Shown piece after piece: positions 17,474 to 26,765 of a DNA stretch of 64,000 nucleotides; position 1 is the first letter of the stretch; every line of letters begins with the position of its first letter. The notes below the pieces were generated by a model that saw nothing but the letters and a program-made list of their open reading frames with translations, ran no database searches and was not told the origin of the DNA. Location: assembly GCF_011801145.1 (NCBI RefSeq), contig NZ_CP046172.1, forward strand, positions 4,030,001-4,094,000, written 5' to 3'. This DNA comes from Nocardia arthritidis (GTDB lineage Bacteria; Actinomycetota; Actinomycetes; Mycobacteriales; Mycobacteriaceae). Position numbers and translations under genes: made by a program.

Positions 17474-18058
17474 TCACAGTGCCGCAGCATCGTCGGCGGG
17501 TAGACCGCCGCGACGGGCAACGGGCAGCAGCGCGCCGAGAATGCCGAAGCTCGCAAGGGATATGAGATCCAGCGAGATGGCGGACAACAGTACGCTCGCG
17601 ATCAGCATGACCGGACTCCACCACGGCAGCCGGCCCGCCCGTGCGAGCAGAATCGCAAGCACTACCAATCCGAGGTAGAAAAGCTGCGGCCCAACGGTAT
17701 ACACCGCGAGGTGGATGCCTGGGATGGTCCAGAAATCGTGGTAGAGCTCGTTCATCCGAGCGTTGTCGCTCGCCATGGCGGCGACGACGATATCGGCGCC
17801 GAACTGAATGATCGCGGCGATCAACCCGGCGATGGTGACGGCCACGACGCCGCTGCGGGCTGCGGTGCGCGGCAGTTCCCCACCCAGGCCGAGCACCACC
17901 GGAACGAACAGCACCACTGCGGCCAGCCCGGCGAGATGCGCGGCCTGCCAGGCGAAACCGGGACCATACAGCCCACCCGCCTTTCCGGCAAGCCGGATCA
18001 GACCGTATCCGCAGAAACACAGAGATGCCGAAACAGTCAGCACACCAGAAAATTTCAC
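17474..18058 (-). CDS. Integral membrane protein of unknown function
   Basis: A 194-residue protein with about six hydrophobic segments, for example SGVLTVSASLCFCGYGLI at the start, VLFVPVVLGLG, VTIAGLIAAIIQFGADIVV, FYLGLVVLAILLA and MLIASVLLSAISL. A loop with MNELYHDFWTIPGIHLAVY lies between segments four and five. No enzymatic or transporter signature is recognised. It is on the same strand as the radical SAM operon but 135 bases upstream of its first gene, so joint transcription is uncertain. Confidence 0.65.
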   Translation of the reverse strand: MKFSGVLTVSASLCFCGYGLIRLAGKAGGLYGPGFAWQAAHLAGLAAVVLFVPVVLGLGGELPRTAARSGVVAVTIAGLIAAIIQFGADIVVAAMASDNARMNELYHDFWTIPGIHLAVYTVGPQLFYLGLVVLAILLARAGRLPWWSPVMLIASVLLSAISLDLISLASFGILGALLPVARRGGLPADDAAAL

Positions 18059-18159
18059 CTGCTCATCCTGGTGGCCCGCCGCTCAGCGGACCTCAGGGAA
18101 AACCCTGGTTCAGGCCCTGAACGGCGGAACCACACCGCTCCCAACCGCTTTGGGCGCGG

Positions 18160-18453
18160 TCAGTCGAGACCTTCGACCACCCGGACATCGCGCCGCACCG
18201 TATCGCCGAGCACGGCGACGGCTTGTTGATAGCTCGCGCTGCGGTAGGCGGCGAGCGCCGCCGCGTAACTGGGGAACTCCACCAGCACGGTGCGCTCGGC
18301 GATGCCGAGCTCGAATCCGGTAACCCGGCCGCCGCGGGCCAGTATCCGCCCACCCGCCGCCTCCAGCGCCGGTTTGGCGAGCGCTCCGTATTCGGCCAGC
18401 CTTTCCGGATCCTGCACCGAGCGATAGGTGCCGACCAAGTATCCCTTCGCCAC
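18160..18453 (-). CDS. DUF1330-family protein
   Basis: A 97-residue alpha/beta-barrel (dimeric ferredoxin-like) protein. GTG 18453 is chosen because the conserved family start KGYLVGTYRSVQDPERLAEY follows immediately, whereas the longer frame adds an unconserved leader crossing the divergent promoter. Family features seen: KPALEAAGGRILARGG and the ERTVLVEFPSYAAALAAY strand-helix. The biochemical role of the family is not established. It is divergent from a LysR regulator, which probably controls it. Confidence 0.75.
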   Translation of the reverse strand: MAKGYLVGTYRSVQDPERLAEYGALAKPALEAAGGRILARGGRVTGFELGIAERTVLVEFPSYAAALAAYRSASYQQAVAVLGDTVRRDVRVVEGLD

Positions 18454-18471
18454 TTCCGACCTGCCCTTCTC

Positions 18472-18542
18472 TATTCGAATGTTTTCCCGGACGGATACTA
18501 GGCATCGAATGCGGACAGGTTTAATTCCTATTCCGAATGCGG
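18472..18542. promoter_or_regulatory. Candidate LysR-type operator region
   Basis: Between the divergent DUF1330 and LysR genes lie three related elements: TATTCGAATG (18472-18481, containing the palindrome ATTCGAAT), GCATCGAATGCGG (18502-18514) and TATTCCGAATGCGG (18529-18542). Spacing is close to multiples of a helical turn. These are plausible binding sites for the adjacent LysR protein. Confidence 0.4.
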
Positions 18543-18589
18543 TATGCACCACAGTTATGCTGGCTGGTCACGGTCTATGCTCGATGCTT

Positions 18590-19441
18590 ATGGATGTCGA
18601 ATTGCGGCAACTCCGCGCATTTATCGAATTGGCTCGGGAACGGTCGTTCACCCGGGCGGCGGAGCGATTGCACATCACCCAGCCTGCTCTTACTCGCACC
18701 ATCCAGCAGCTGGAAACCGCGGTGCGTGCCCGACTTTTCGACCGCAGTTCGCGCCACGTCGCGCTGACCGCCGAGGGCCGCGAGCTGCTGGAACCGGTGG
18801 AACGCGCACTCGGCGAGCTGAACCGGGCCGTCGACGCGCTGCACCAGCGGGGCACGGTCCGGTTGGGTTTCAGCTGGCTGATGCCGGATCCGTGGGCGCA
18901 GAAAACCATCGACGAATTCGAGCGCAGCTGCGGCCACCGGGTGCAGGTGACCCGCTGCGAGGACCCGCTGGCCGATCTGCGGCGGCACACGATCGATATC
19001 GCCCTGGTCCGCGGGGATGTCGACGCGGAACGGTCGATCCGGCTGGTGCACCTGTTCGACGAGGCGCGCGTCGCGGTGGCGTGCTCGATCCGGTCGGAGC
19101 TGCGCGACGCCGAATCCATCGATTGGCGCGAGGTGCCGCGCTGGCCACTGGTGGCGAACGTGGTCAGCGGGGCCACCGGGCCGTGGTCCTGGTCGCCCGG
19201 CGCGGGTCCGGCGTCGGTGATAGAGACCGCGAACTACGACGAATGGGTGGAAGCGGTGGCCGCGAACAGGGGTATCGGCGTCGCGCCTGCGAGCGGGCGG
19301 CGCCGGATAAACCATCCCGGAGTGATGTTCATCCCATTGCTGAACGCACCTGCATTTCCGGTTCGATTGGCATATTTGCCGCAGTCGCAACGGCTGCCGC
19401 TGCGCCGTTTTATCGATGTGGCCGTGGCCTCGGTGGACTGA
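18590..19441 (+). CDS. LysR-family transcriptional regulator
   Basis: A 283-residue protein starting at ATG 18590 (ATG 18584 also possible). The N-terminal winged helix reads MDVELRQLRAFIELARERSF, then a recognition helix in HITQPALTRTIQQLE and VRARLFDRSSRHVALTAEG. The rest is the two-lobed periplasmic-binding-like effector domain, beginning near TVRLGFSWLMPDPW. Its genetic position, divergent from DUF1330 and upstream of an MFS transporter, suggests it controls one or both. Effector unknown. Confidence 0.88.
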   Translation: MDVELRQLRAFIELARERSFTRAAERLHITQPALTRTIQQLETAVRARLFDRSSRHVALTAEGRELLEPVERALGELNRAVDALHQRGTVRLGFSWLMPDPWAQKTIDEFERSCGHRVQVTRCEDPLADLRRHTIDIALVRGDVDAERSIRLVHLFDEARVAVACSIRSELRDAESIDWREVPRWPLVANVVSGATGPWSWSPGAGPASVIETANYDEWVEAVAANRGIGVAPASGRRRINHPGVMFIPLLNAPAFPVRLAYLPQSQRLPLRRFIDVAVASVD

Positions 19442-19561
19442 CGCGCACATCGATCTATACGCTGCGGAAATAGATTCGGCACATCAGGCATTTCTCATCG
19501 GCGTGCGGAATATCTAGCGTTATCGGCGGGCTTCGTCCGCCGATGCCCAGAAAGAGCGCTG

Positions 19562-20737
19562 ATGATCGACCACGAATTACGCACGAAGAAACCTGCGACC
19601 ACAGCGGGAATCCGGATATTCGCCGTATACGCGGGCGCGGCACTCGGCCCGCTCGGCGGCGGAGTGGTGGCCCCGATGTTGCCGCAGATCGCCGGCTCGT
19701 TCCACGCCGGCACCGATACGACGGCGCTGACGATGACCGCGTACTTCATTCCCTTCGCGGCCGTACAGCTGATCTCCGGGACCGTCGGGGAACGCTGGGG
19801 CAGGCGCCGGACCGTGCTAGCCGCCTATCTGATCTACCTGATCGCCGCGGTGGCCGGGGCGGCGGCGCCGAATATGGTGGCGCTGTTGGTAACTCGGACG
19901 ATCATGGGTACCGCCAACGCGTTCATCTCGCCGCTGCTGCTATCCGGACTGGCCGATATGGTGCCCGCCGCCCGGCTGAGCCGAGCGGTCGGACTGCTCG
20001 CCAGCTGCCAGGCCGCCGGACAGTCGGTGGCGCCACTGCTCGGAGGCATTGCGGCAGCGACGAATTGGCGTTGGGCGTTCGTCGGCGTCGCCGTCGCGGC
20101 CGGTGCGCTCGCGCTGGCGCCACCGCCGGGAGCGCCCCGCCCAGGCACCCGAGCACCGCGCCTACGGCCGCTGGTGAATCGGCGGATGGGCAAGCTGTCG
20201 GCGGCCGCGTTCGTCAGCTACTTCGGCGCGGCCGGATTGCCGTTCCTGGTCGCGCTGTACGCCGGGGAGCACCTGGGGGTCCGGCCCGCCGTGATCGGTG
20301 TCGCCCTGCTCGGATTCGGCGTCGCCGGACTGCTGCTCGGCGCGAGCTGGGGCGCGCTCGGCGACCGGTTCGGCGCCCGGCGCTGCGGGGCGATCGCCGC
20401 CGTCTGCTCGGCGGTGCTCGTCATCGCGACCGGATCGACGACAACGCTGCTGGAGCTGGTCATCTGCTGGACCGGCGCGGGCGTCGCCTACTCGATGCTC
20501 AATGTGTCGCTGCAAAACCTCACTGTCCGTGAGGTTCCCGACAATCGGGGCGGCGCGCTGTCCGCGGTGTCGGCCTTCCGGTTCGGCGGGGCCGCCGTCG
20601 CCCCCATCGCCCTGCTGCCGCTCTACCACGTGGCACCCGAGCTGTCGTTCCTCGTCGCCGGTGGATCGCTGCTGGTGGCGACGATCAGCCTGGCGCTGCT
20701 GCGGCCGCCGATCGCGCTCGCGGCACTGCGGCCGTGA
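19562..20737 (+). CDS. MFS transporter, drug/arabinose-efflux type
   Basis: A 391-residue major-facilitator protein with twelve predicted segments. The motif-A loop is GTVGERWGRRRTVLAAYLIY and a second copy is GALGDRFGARRCG. The motif-C-like stretch MVPAARLSRAVGLLASCQAAG fits an exporter subgroup. It lies 120 bases after the LysR gene on the same strand; that regulator may control it. Substrate unknown. Confidence 0.82.
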   Translation: MIDHELRTKKPATTAGIRIFAVYAGAALGPLGGGVVAPMLPQIAGSFHAGTDTTALTMTAYFIPFAAVQLISGTVGERWGRRRTVLAAYLIYLIAAVAGAAAPNMVALLVTRTIMGTANAFISPLLLSGLADMVPAARLSRAVGLLASCQAAGQSVAPLLGGIAAATNWRWAFVGVAVAAGALALAPPPGAPRPGTRAPRLRPLVNRRMGKLSAAAFVSYFGAAGLPFLVALYAGEHLGVRPAVIGVALLGFGVAGLLLGASWGALGDRFGARRCGAIAAVCSAVLVIATGSTTTLLELVICWTGAGVAYSMLNVSLQNLTVREVPDNRGGALSAVSAFRFGGAAVAPIALLPLYHVAPELSFLVAGGSLLVATISLALLRPPIALAALRP

Positions 20738-20819
20738 CACAGATGTAGCTGGCCGCCAGTGGTTTTCGACCGGACTATTGTTGGGTTCGATCGACGTCCG
20801 GTACGAGAGAGGATGTGCT

Positions 20820-21848
20820 GTGCCGACAGGGGGGCACAACGAATATCTGTTCGAGACAATGGGTTCGGAACCTCGGCTGATCGCCGACGGCGGCCGCGCG
20901 CGCGATTTCCGCAAGGTATCCAGCATCTTTCGGGGCGCCGAGCGGACATTGATGAACGGTCTGCTCGCCGAGGTCGTCGCGACGGGGGACACCGTGGTCC
21001 GGACCGGCCGCACCGCCGACGACGAACCGCGCACGATCGCCGGGTTTCCGGTGATCGGTCCGGACAACAACGTCGCCGGTGTGCGGGTCGCGGCCGACGC
21101 CGATACCGCAGCGCCGGTTCACCATCGGACGACCGTCGCCTACCAGTGGGAGCTCGGGATTCCGAACGGTCCACCGCGCCTGCATATGCCGCAGCAGTTG
21201 GTGGATCTGCTGGAGATCACCGAAACCCACCGGGATCGAGTGGTGTTCGGGCCGTTGGACTTTTTCATCCGGGTCGCCCGGACTCCGCAACTCGTGCGGA
21301 TGTGGGAGTCGATCGTCGACGCGCAACCCGGCTATGTGGACTCCGGGACGTTGCTCATGCAGACCGGCGACGGGCAGCCGTGGGCGCTGCTGTACGCGCA
21401 ACGGTACGTCACGACCGAGGTGGGGCCGCGGCTGCGGGTGCTGTGCCAGGACGTCACCGACACCATGGACCCGCGTGAGATGCGCAGGGAGATAATGGAT
21501 GTCAACCTGGCGCACGCGGCCATCGAGTCCAGTGGGCAGTTCGGCAATATCTGGGACTGGCGGTGGCCGGTCACCTGCATCCTGAAATGGATTCCGGGTT
21601 TCCCGCCCGGCCTGGGACACGGCGCCAGCAGCGGCCAGCGGCCTGGGCTGCATCCGGACGATATCGCCCGGATGCCCGAGATCCGCGCCCGTGCGTTCGC
21701 CGAAGGGCATGTGCGAGAACGTGTTCGAGCGCGCCGATTGGCAGGCGGTTGGATGTCCGGCACCTTCACCTGGCGTCCCATCGATCCGGAGGTATCGAAG
21801 ACCATCGGTTTCGCACTGGTGAAATTCGATGAGCCGGATGGCGAGTGA
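20820..21848 (+). CDS. PAS/GAF-like sensory domain protein
   Basis: A 342-residue soluble protein. GTG 20820 is preceded by GAGAGAGGA at the right distance. It has no transmembrane segment, helix-turn-helix or kinase motif. The N-terminal part (RDFRKVSSIFRGAERTLMNG) and a middle part (HRTTVAYQWELG, PPRLHMPQQLVDLLEI, LLYAQRYVTTEVGPRLRVL) resemble the GAF/PAS-like DUF domains common in Nocardia and Rhodococcus, but I recognise them only by general pattern. The C-terminus ends with GFALVKFDEPDGE. Function unknown. Confidence 0.55.
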   Translation: MPTGGHNEYLFETMGSEPRLIADGGRARDFRKVSSIFRGAERTLMNGLLAEVVATGDTVVRTGRTADDEPRTIAGFPVIGPDNNVAGVRVAADADTAAPVHHRTTVAYQWELGIPNGPPRLHMPQQLVDLLEITETHRDRVVFGPLDFFIRVARTPQLVRMWESIVDAQPGYVDSGTLLMQTGDGQPWALLYAQRYVTTEVGPRLRVLCQDVTDTMDPREMRREIMDVNLAHAAIESSGQFGNIWDWRWPVTCILKWIPGFPPGLGHGASSGQRPGLHPDDIARMPEIRARAFAEGHVRERVRARRLAGGWMSGTFTWRPIDPEVSKTIGFALVKFDEPDGE

Positions 21849-22149
21849 CAGCCAGGTTGGCCGCAATTGTCAATGGATACCGATCATGGCTCGACTACTG
21901 TCCTGAATTGCGGTATGTCACTTCGAGGTCGGCCCCTTCCGGCGGTCCTCCCGCCATCCCGTACCACGCGTACCTCCCGATGAGGTTGTGGCGCCCCCGC
22001 ACATCCGGGGCGTTACCCGCGCTCGACGGTTCCCGTAGGCGACTGCATGCGCCCACACCATCGAGGCCGAGGTATGCCCATCTTCCACTCCGTCCACATC
22101 CATTCGACATACCGCGAGTGCACCGAGGATTCCCGGATGTGGGGCTCGG
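21849..22149. other. Intergenic region without recognisable content
   Basis: Convergent gap between the PAS/GAF-like gene and an MFS gene. An open frame runs through it but has the composition of a shadow and no family resemblance. No convincing terminator hairpin was seen. Confidence 0.5.
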
Positions 22150-23433
22150 TCAGCATTCATCAGGACATCGGTTCCCGGTCGGCCGAATCCGGGGAAAGCC
22201 AGTGGGGGAGCGCCGATCCCAGAGCTTCCGGAACCACCGACGCGGCGCGTCGATGCCGAAGGCTCCGCTGAACCGTGCCGTCGCCGCGATCACGATGGCG
22301 AGCGCGGGGAGCATCCACAGGGCGGCGCTCAGTCCGGTGCGGTCGGCCAGGTGGCCGATGAGTGGCGGTCCCGAAACGTAGCCGAACCAGCCGAGCGCCG
22401 CGACGGCCGCGATAGCCGAGCCGTGCGAATTGTCTTGGCCGACAGCGCCGGCCGCGCTGAACGCGCTCGGGACGAGCAATGCCAGCCCGACCCCCATCGC
22501 GGCGAAACCGAGTAATGCGACCGTCGGCTGGCGAACCGCCAATGCCGCGCACATGCCGACCGCGTACACCGTCGCCAGCGCCGGAAGAAGCGTCCTGTTA
22601 CCGAATCGGCGTTGCAGCACAGCGCCGTTCAGCCTGGTCAGCACCATCGTGAACGCGTACGCCGCATAGCCGAGGCCGGACGACGCCGCACCGGCGCCGA
22701 GGTCGTCGCGGAGATAGGTCGCCGACCAGTCGGCAACCGCGCCCTCGCACAACATCGAGGCAAAAGCTATGCCGCCCAACGTCAATACCGTCACGGAGAG
22801 GTGTCCGCGCGTCGGATTGGGCTCGGTTGCGGCGGGTTTCGCGCCGTCGGCGATAAGTGGCCGGGACAGCGCCCAGATCAGCGCGATCGCGATCGAGCCG
22901 AGCCCGGCGAGTTGGACGCTCAACTCGAGGCCGATCGCGACGGCGCCCGCGCCGACCAGTGCGCCCGAGAATCCGCCGATACTCCAAATCCCGTGCAGCC
23001 GAGACATTATCGGCGCGGCCACCGCCCGCTCCACCGTCACGGCCTGGGTATTCATCGCCACGTCGAGCGCGCCCTGGAACAGGCCCCAGAACGCGAGCGC
23101 GGCGAACAGCAGGATCGTCGAATCCGCGAGTCCGACCGCCACCCCGCCTGCCGCGTAGCCGACCACCGTTGCCTGGATCATGCGCTTGCTGCCGAGCCGC
23201 GGCAGCAACCAGCTCGCGATCGTCATCGCCGTCACCGAACCGATCGGGGCGCCGAGCAGCGCGGTGCCCAAAGCTCCGTCGTCGAGCTGCAATCGGTCCT
23301 TGATGTGCGGGATGTGCGCGGTCCACGATGCGAACAGCAGTGCGTGCACGAAGAATGTCGCCGCGATCGAAACATGCGCGCGGACATGCGGTTTCGCTCG
23401 GGCGATGGTCGCGGCTCCCGCCGAATCAGACAC
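22150..23433 (-). CDS. MFS transporter, FucP/YbjJ-like
   Basis: A 427-residue twelve-segment transporter. The GTG start at 23433 overlaps the last 8 bases of the DeoR gene, so the two are translationally coupled; an in-frame upstream start at 23475 lies inside the DeoR gene. Early sequence VHALLFASWTAHIPHIKDRLQLDDGALGTALL and LFQGALDVAMNTQAVTVE are typical of the sugar/YbjJ-like MFS branch. Expression is presumably controlled by the DeoR protein. A sugar or sugar-derived metabolite is the likely cargo, but this is inference from the regulator. Confidence 0.8.
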   Translation of the reverse strand: MSDSAGAATIARAKPHVRAHVSIAATFFVHALLFASWTAHIPHIKDRLQLDDGALGTALLGAPIGSVTAMTIASWLLPRLGSKRMIQATVVGYAAGGVAVGLADSTILLFAALAFWGLFQGALDVAMNTQAVTVERAVAAPIMSRLHGIWSIGGFSGALVGAGAVAIGLELSVQLAGLGSIAIALIWALSRPLIADGAKPAATEPNPTRGHLSVTVLTLGGIAFASMLCEGAVADWSATYLRDDLGAGAASSGLGYAAYAFTMVLTRLNGAVLQRRFGNRTLLPALATVYAVGMCAALAVRQPTVALLGFAAMGVGLALLVPSAFSAAGAVGQDNSHGSAIAAVAALGWFGYVSGPPLIGHLADRTGLSAALWMLPALAIVIAATARFSGAFGIDAPRRWFRKLWDRRSPTGFPRIRPTGNRCPDEC

Positions 23434-24202
23434 GATGCACCTCGATGCCTTCGGCGCGTAACGCGGCGACCGCATCGTGCGGGGCGTCGGTATCGGTGAC
23501 GACGATATCGATCGCCGAGGTCTGGCAGACGACGGCCATCGCCGTGCGCGCGAATTTGCTGGAGTCGACCATCGCGATGGTCCGCGTCGACGCGGACATG
23601 GCCGCCCGCTTGACCGCCGCGTCCTGCAGGTCGTAGGCCGTCACCCCGCGGTGTGCGCTGAAACCGCAGCAGGTCAACAACATTGTGTCGAATCGAAGCG
23701 TCGACAAATTCTGCTCGGCCATCGGTCCGACCAATGACAACTCACCTGTCCGCACGGTTCCGCCCGGCAGCAGCAGCGAAACCCGCGCCGCCGTCGCGAG
23801 TACCGCGAGCGAATTGACCGCGAGCGGCACCACCGTCACCCGGCGCGAGCTCAACGCGTGCGCCGCAGCCAAACCTGTTGTGCCGCTGTCGAGTACGACC
23901 GATTCGCCATCGGCGATCAACGAGACCGCAGCGGCGGCGATCCGGGCCTTGACCTCGCCGCGCTCCAACTCCCGCATGGCGAACGGCAGCCCCTCGCCCC
24001 GCAGCATCGAACTGACCGCGCCGCCGCGCACCCGCCGCAGCACCCCGGCATGCTCCAGTTCGGCCAGATCACGCCGAACCGTAACCTCCGATGTCCGCAA
24101 TGCGCGGGCCAGTTCCGCGACGGTAACCACCTCACCGGCCTGCAACGCCCGAACGATCTCCGCATGCCGATCCGCCGCCACAGTCATGCCCATAACATAC
24201 AT
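23426..24202 (-). CDS. DeoR-family transcriptional repressor
   Basis: A 258-residue regulator (starts at 24202, 24193 or 24187 possible). The DeoR helix-turn-helix is VVTVAELARALRTSEVTVRRDLAELEHAGVL (residues about 25-55), followed by RRVRGGA. The C-terminal sugar-phosphate sensor fold shows VVLDSGTTG, LLLPGGTVR, GPMAEQNLSTLRFDTMLLTCCGF and DLQDAAVKRAAM. The effector is normally a phosphorylated sugar. It overlaps and is coupled to the downstream MFS gene. Two direct repeats lie just upstream as likely operator. Confidence 0.88.
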   Translation of the reverse strand: MYVMGMTVAADRHAEIVRALQAGEVVTVAELARALRTSEVTVRRDLAELEHAGVLRRVRGGAVSSMLRGEGLPFAMRELERGEVKARIAAAAVSLIADGESVVLDSGTTGLAAAHALSSRRVTVVPLAVNSLAVLATAARVSLLLPGGTVRTGELSLVGPMAEQNLSTLRFDTMLLTCCGFSAHRGVTAYDLQDAAVKRAAMSASTRTIAMVDSSKFARTAMAVVCQTSAIDIVVTDTDAPHDAVAALRAEGIEVHRV

Positions 24203-24208
24203 CGACTC

Positions 24209-24242
24209 TGATCATTCGAAACTGTTTTATGATCGATTCGAA
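24209..24242. promoter_or_regulatory. Candidate DeoR operator: paired direct repeats
   Basis: TGATCATTCGAA (24209-24220) and TGATCGATTCGAA (24230-24242) lie 21 bases apart, two helical turns, directly upstream of the DeoR start. Spacing and position suit autoregulation by a DeoR oligomer. The AT-rich spacer (TTTTAT) may hold the -10 element on the minus strand. Confidence 0.5.
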
Positions 24243-24540
24243 GGTTGACGTGGTCGTGTACTCGTATGTTGCCAGGGCTGTCTTCATCGGGCGGCGAACG
24301 TCAATTCGTTGCAGTGCAGCATGATTCGTGATGTACTGTTCGCCCGGCTCGCCGAGTCGCAAGCGAGTTGCCTTGTAGAGCTCCGTTCAATCGGCGAGCA
24401 CGGAAGTCCATACCGGGGGGTGGCGGTTGTTTCCGCCTGATCGGTGGACAGCGTTTGGAACGTCTTGTCGGTACTGGTCGATAGTCTGCTCGAACGTCGC
24501 ATCGGCCTGGCCTGGATCTGGTCGGCGAGAGGGTGGTGGT

Positions 24541-26037
24541 ATGGCGGTAAGGTCGCGTGGCCCGATAACCGAACTGCGCGGGCGTTGGCAAACGCTGCAA
24601 TTGTTGAGCCCGGTCTTCGAGTTGCTGAATCGGGCCGCGCCGCGAGCGGAGTTCGATCATCGGGGCTATGACCTCGCACAGCTAGCACTTCGGCTGATCG
24701 ACTATGTGGTCGTCCATCAGGCGAGTCTCGAAGGAGCTGTGACGCCGAGCGCCGCGGTCGATCATCTGACTCAACTGTCCAGGCGCATGCATCCGGTGGA
24801 TCCGGATCGGCCGTGGTCGAAGGTCGCAAGGATGGTCTTCGCGACTGTGCTGAACAACGGCCGTCCGCACGAAGCTGTTTGGGTCGAACCGGAATCCGAG
24901 CTCGGTCCGGCCCGAACCGAGGAGTTTCGTTTTCGACTGCTGCGGTTGGCCGATAGTGAAGCGGGGCCATGCGTCACGGCCAGCGATGAAGCCATCGTTC
25001 TGTACCTGCAGGCGTTGAATACCGATCTCGCGGATCGGGCGCTGGCGCTCAAGCTGATGGTCGAAATACAAATGAACGCAGGTGAGTTCGAGAAGGCGCT
25101 GGAGTCGGCCCGGCAGGCCACCCGGACGGCCCGGGGTCTGTCGGCCAGCCTGCGTGAGCGGCTGGCCGACACCAAACGCGATGTGTCGGCGGTGGATTGG
25201 CAGGGTGAGATGCCGGTCTGGTTGACCGACGTGGTGGGCCAAGTGGGGCAGCAGCTCGAGCGCGATCACCAATTGCGTGAGCTCGCGGCGAAATTCTTCA
25301 GCGACGTTGGCGCGGCGACGGTGTGCCGCAGCATCGACGAGGAGGTGCAGCGCGGCCAGGAGGTGTGGATTCGACTGGAACGTTATCTGCAACAAGCTAT
25401 TCCGGTATTCCTGGAAGCGCAGGCGGTGCAGCGGTTTCAGCCGAGGGGTCTAGCGGTGGCCATCGATTTGTCGCGGGATGTTCTCGATCCGGCGCTGGGT
25501 CGCGACGACCTGCTCGAGATCGTTGCCGAACGATTGATCACGGGCGTCGCGCCGCCGGTGCGTCCGGCATGTTGGGGGCTCGGCGACCTGTGTGACATTC
25601 TGCTCCGTATCCCCGTAGCGCAGGAACGCCGTCCGCCGGATATCGACGATCCGGGCGAGTTGGGTGAGGCTATCGGTGACTCCATACCTGCGGATTCGGC
25701 GGCAGTGGCCGCCGAAATACTGAGCGGTGTTTCGGAAAAGCCGGCGAGGCTGTCGGAATTGCTGACAGCCGGGCGAGACCGCGCGGCCGATGTCGCCGAT
25801 CCGGCGCGGCTACTGGACATCCTGTGGGGTGCCGCGCTGTGGACATTCGTCGTCGATGCCGATGCGACACCAGAGGAGCGGCCGCAGAGCACCGACCTGG
25901 CTGCTGCGGTGGCCGCGCTCGTAGCGACGCTGGACGACCGTCAACTGGCTGATGAGCGGTATTCGGGATCGGATTTGCTATTGGCGTCGCCGATCTCGTT
26001 GGACCGAATGGATCTCGACTCCGAGGAGATCGCATGA
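24541..26037 (+). CDS. jetA: Wadjet subunit JetA (MksF/kleisin-like)
   Basis: A 498-residue protein starting at ATG 24541 after GAGAGGGTGG. It is recognised mainly by context: first of four overlapping genes followed by MksE-like, SMC-like and JetD genes. The sequence is helical and acidic, with an N-terminal winged-helix-like part (FELLNRAAPRAEFDHRGYDLAQLALRLIDYVV), a long helical middle (LALKLMVEIQMNAGEFEKALESARQATRTARG) and a C-terminal helical domain. In Wadjet, JetA is the kleisin that bridges JetB dimers and JetC heads in a plasmid-sensing SMC complex. The last codons overlap the next gene as ATGA. Confidence 0.75.
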   Translation: MAVRSRGPITELRGRWQTLQLLSPVFELLNRAAPRAEFDHRGYDLAQLALRLIDYVVVHQASLEGAVTPSAAVDHLTQLSRRMHPVDPDRPWSKVARMVFATVLNNGRPHEAVWVEPESELGPARTEEFRFRLLRLADSEAGPCVTASDEAIVLYLQALNTDLADRALALKLMVEIQMNAGEFEKALESARQATRTARGLSASLRERLADTKRDVSAVDWQGEMPVWLTDVVGQVGQQLERDHQLRELAAKFFSDVGAATVCRSIDEEVQRGQEVWIRLERYLQQAIPVFLEAQAVQRFQPRGLAVAIDLSRDVLDPALGRDDLLEIVAERLITGVAPPVRPACWGLGDLCDILLRIPVAQERRPPDIDDPGELGEAIGDSIPADSAAVAAEILSGVSEKPARLSELLTAGRDRAADVADPARLLDILWGAALWTFVVDADATPEERPQSTDLAAAVAALVATLDDRQLADERYSGSDLLLASPISLDRMDLDSEEIA

Positions 26038-26765
26038 ATTCCGCCGATATCTCCGATGCGGCGCGGCTACTGCGTTATGCATTCGGCCCCAAGGAAAGAC
26101 CGGCACCAGGGAGCCAATATCGGATTCTGCTGGACCGCTACCGAACCGACGTCGGATTCGCGGAGATCGTCGGCCGGATCGCTGATGGGCTCGCGCTCGA
26201 TATCCATACGGCGACTCAACTCGGACTGCTGATCTCGGGCCGAGCCGAGGGTCCGTTCGCGGTGAACCTGGACAGCTGTGGATTGCCGATCAGGTCCGGT
26301 GACGGGCGACTGCAGGATCGGCGATGCTTCGGACTGGTTCTGGTCGCGCTGGCCGCCTATGCGTACCCGAACGGGGAGGCGTTGGCCGATACAGTAAATC
26401 CCACGGTTCGTCGCGGCGAGCTCGAGCGGTTCCTCGATCGGCGCATCGCCGCACTTGTGGAGCGGCCGCCCGGCTCAGATGAGATGGAGCAGCAGCTCGG
26501 CGCGGCGGCCGGTATCTGGATGGACCTGCCCGAAGTGCTGCCGGGGCAGCGCGGGGGAGTGCTGCGCAACTGTCGCCGCTGGTATGTGAACCACCTGCTC
26601 GCGTTTCTGGTCGAGCAAGGGCGAGCGCGCCGGGAACCGACCCTGGACGACGAGCACGGCGAAGCGTACGTGCTCAACGACCGGTTCCGAATCGGATTGG
26701 CCGAGATGTCGGGAGCTCTGATGCCGGAGGCATGGCAGGAGCTGGGGGAAGCGGAGGAGCCCTGA
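26034..26765 (+). CDS. jetB: Wadjet subunit JetB (MksE-like)
   Basis: A 243-residue protein whose ATG overlaps the jetA stop (ATGA). It is made of winged-helix elements, for example LLRYAFGPKERPAP, a central VLVALAAYAYPNGEALAD, and the C-terminal NHLLAFLVEQGRARREPTLDDEHGEAYVLNDRFRIGLAEMSG, the last resembling the KITE/DUF4194 C-terminal wing. KITE proteins bind the kleisin and DNA in MukBEF-like complexes. It ends as TGATG with the start of jetC. Assigned by size, fold type and operon position. Confidence 0.75.
   Translation: MNSADISDAARLLRYAFGPKERPAPGSQYRILLDRYRTDVGFAEIVGRIADGLALDIHTATQLGLLISGRAEGPFAVNLDSCGLPIRSGDGRLQDRRCFGLVLVALAAYAYPNGEALADTVNPTVRRGELERFLDRRIAALVERPPGSDEMEQQLGAAAGIWMDLPEVLPGQRGGVLRNCRRWYVNHLLAFLVEQGRARREPTLDDEHGEAYVLNDRFRIGLAEMSGALMPEAWQELGEAEEP

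Noticed and set aside
21845..22381. Open frame of 178 codons on the plus strand
   Set aside because: Arg/Pro/Ser-rich shadow composition, overlaps the 3' end of an MFS gene on the other strand and has no recognisable domain.
23433..23475. N-terminal extension of the MFS gene into the DeoR coding region
   Set aside because: The GTG at 23433 overlapping the DeoR stop by 8 bases gives a normal MFS N-terminus; the extension is Arg/Ser-rich and unconserved in type.
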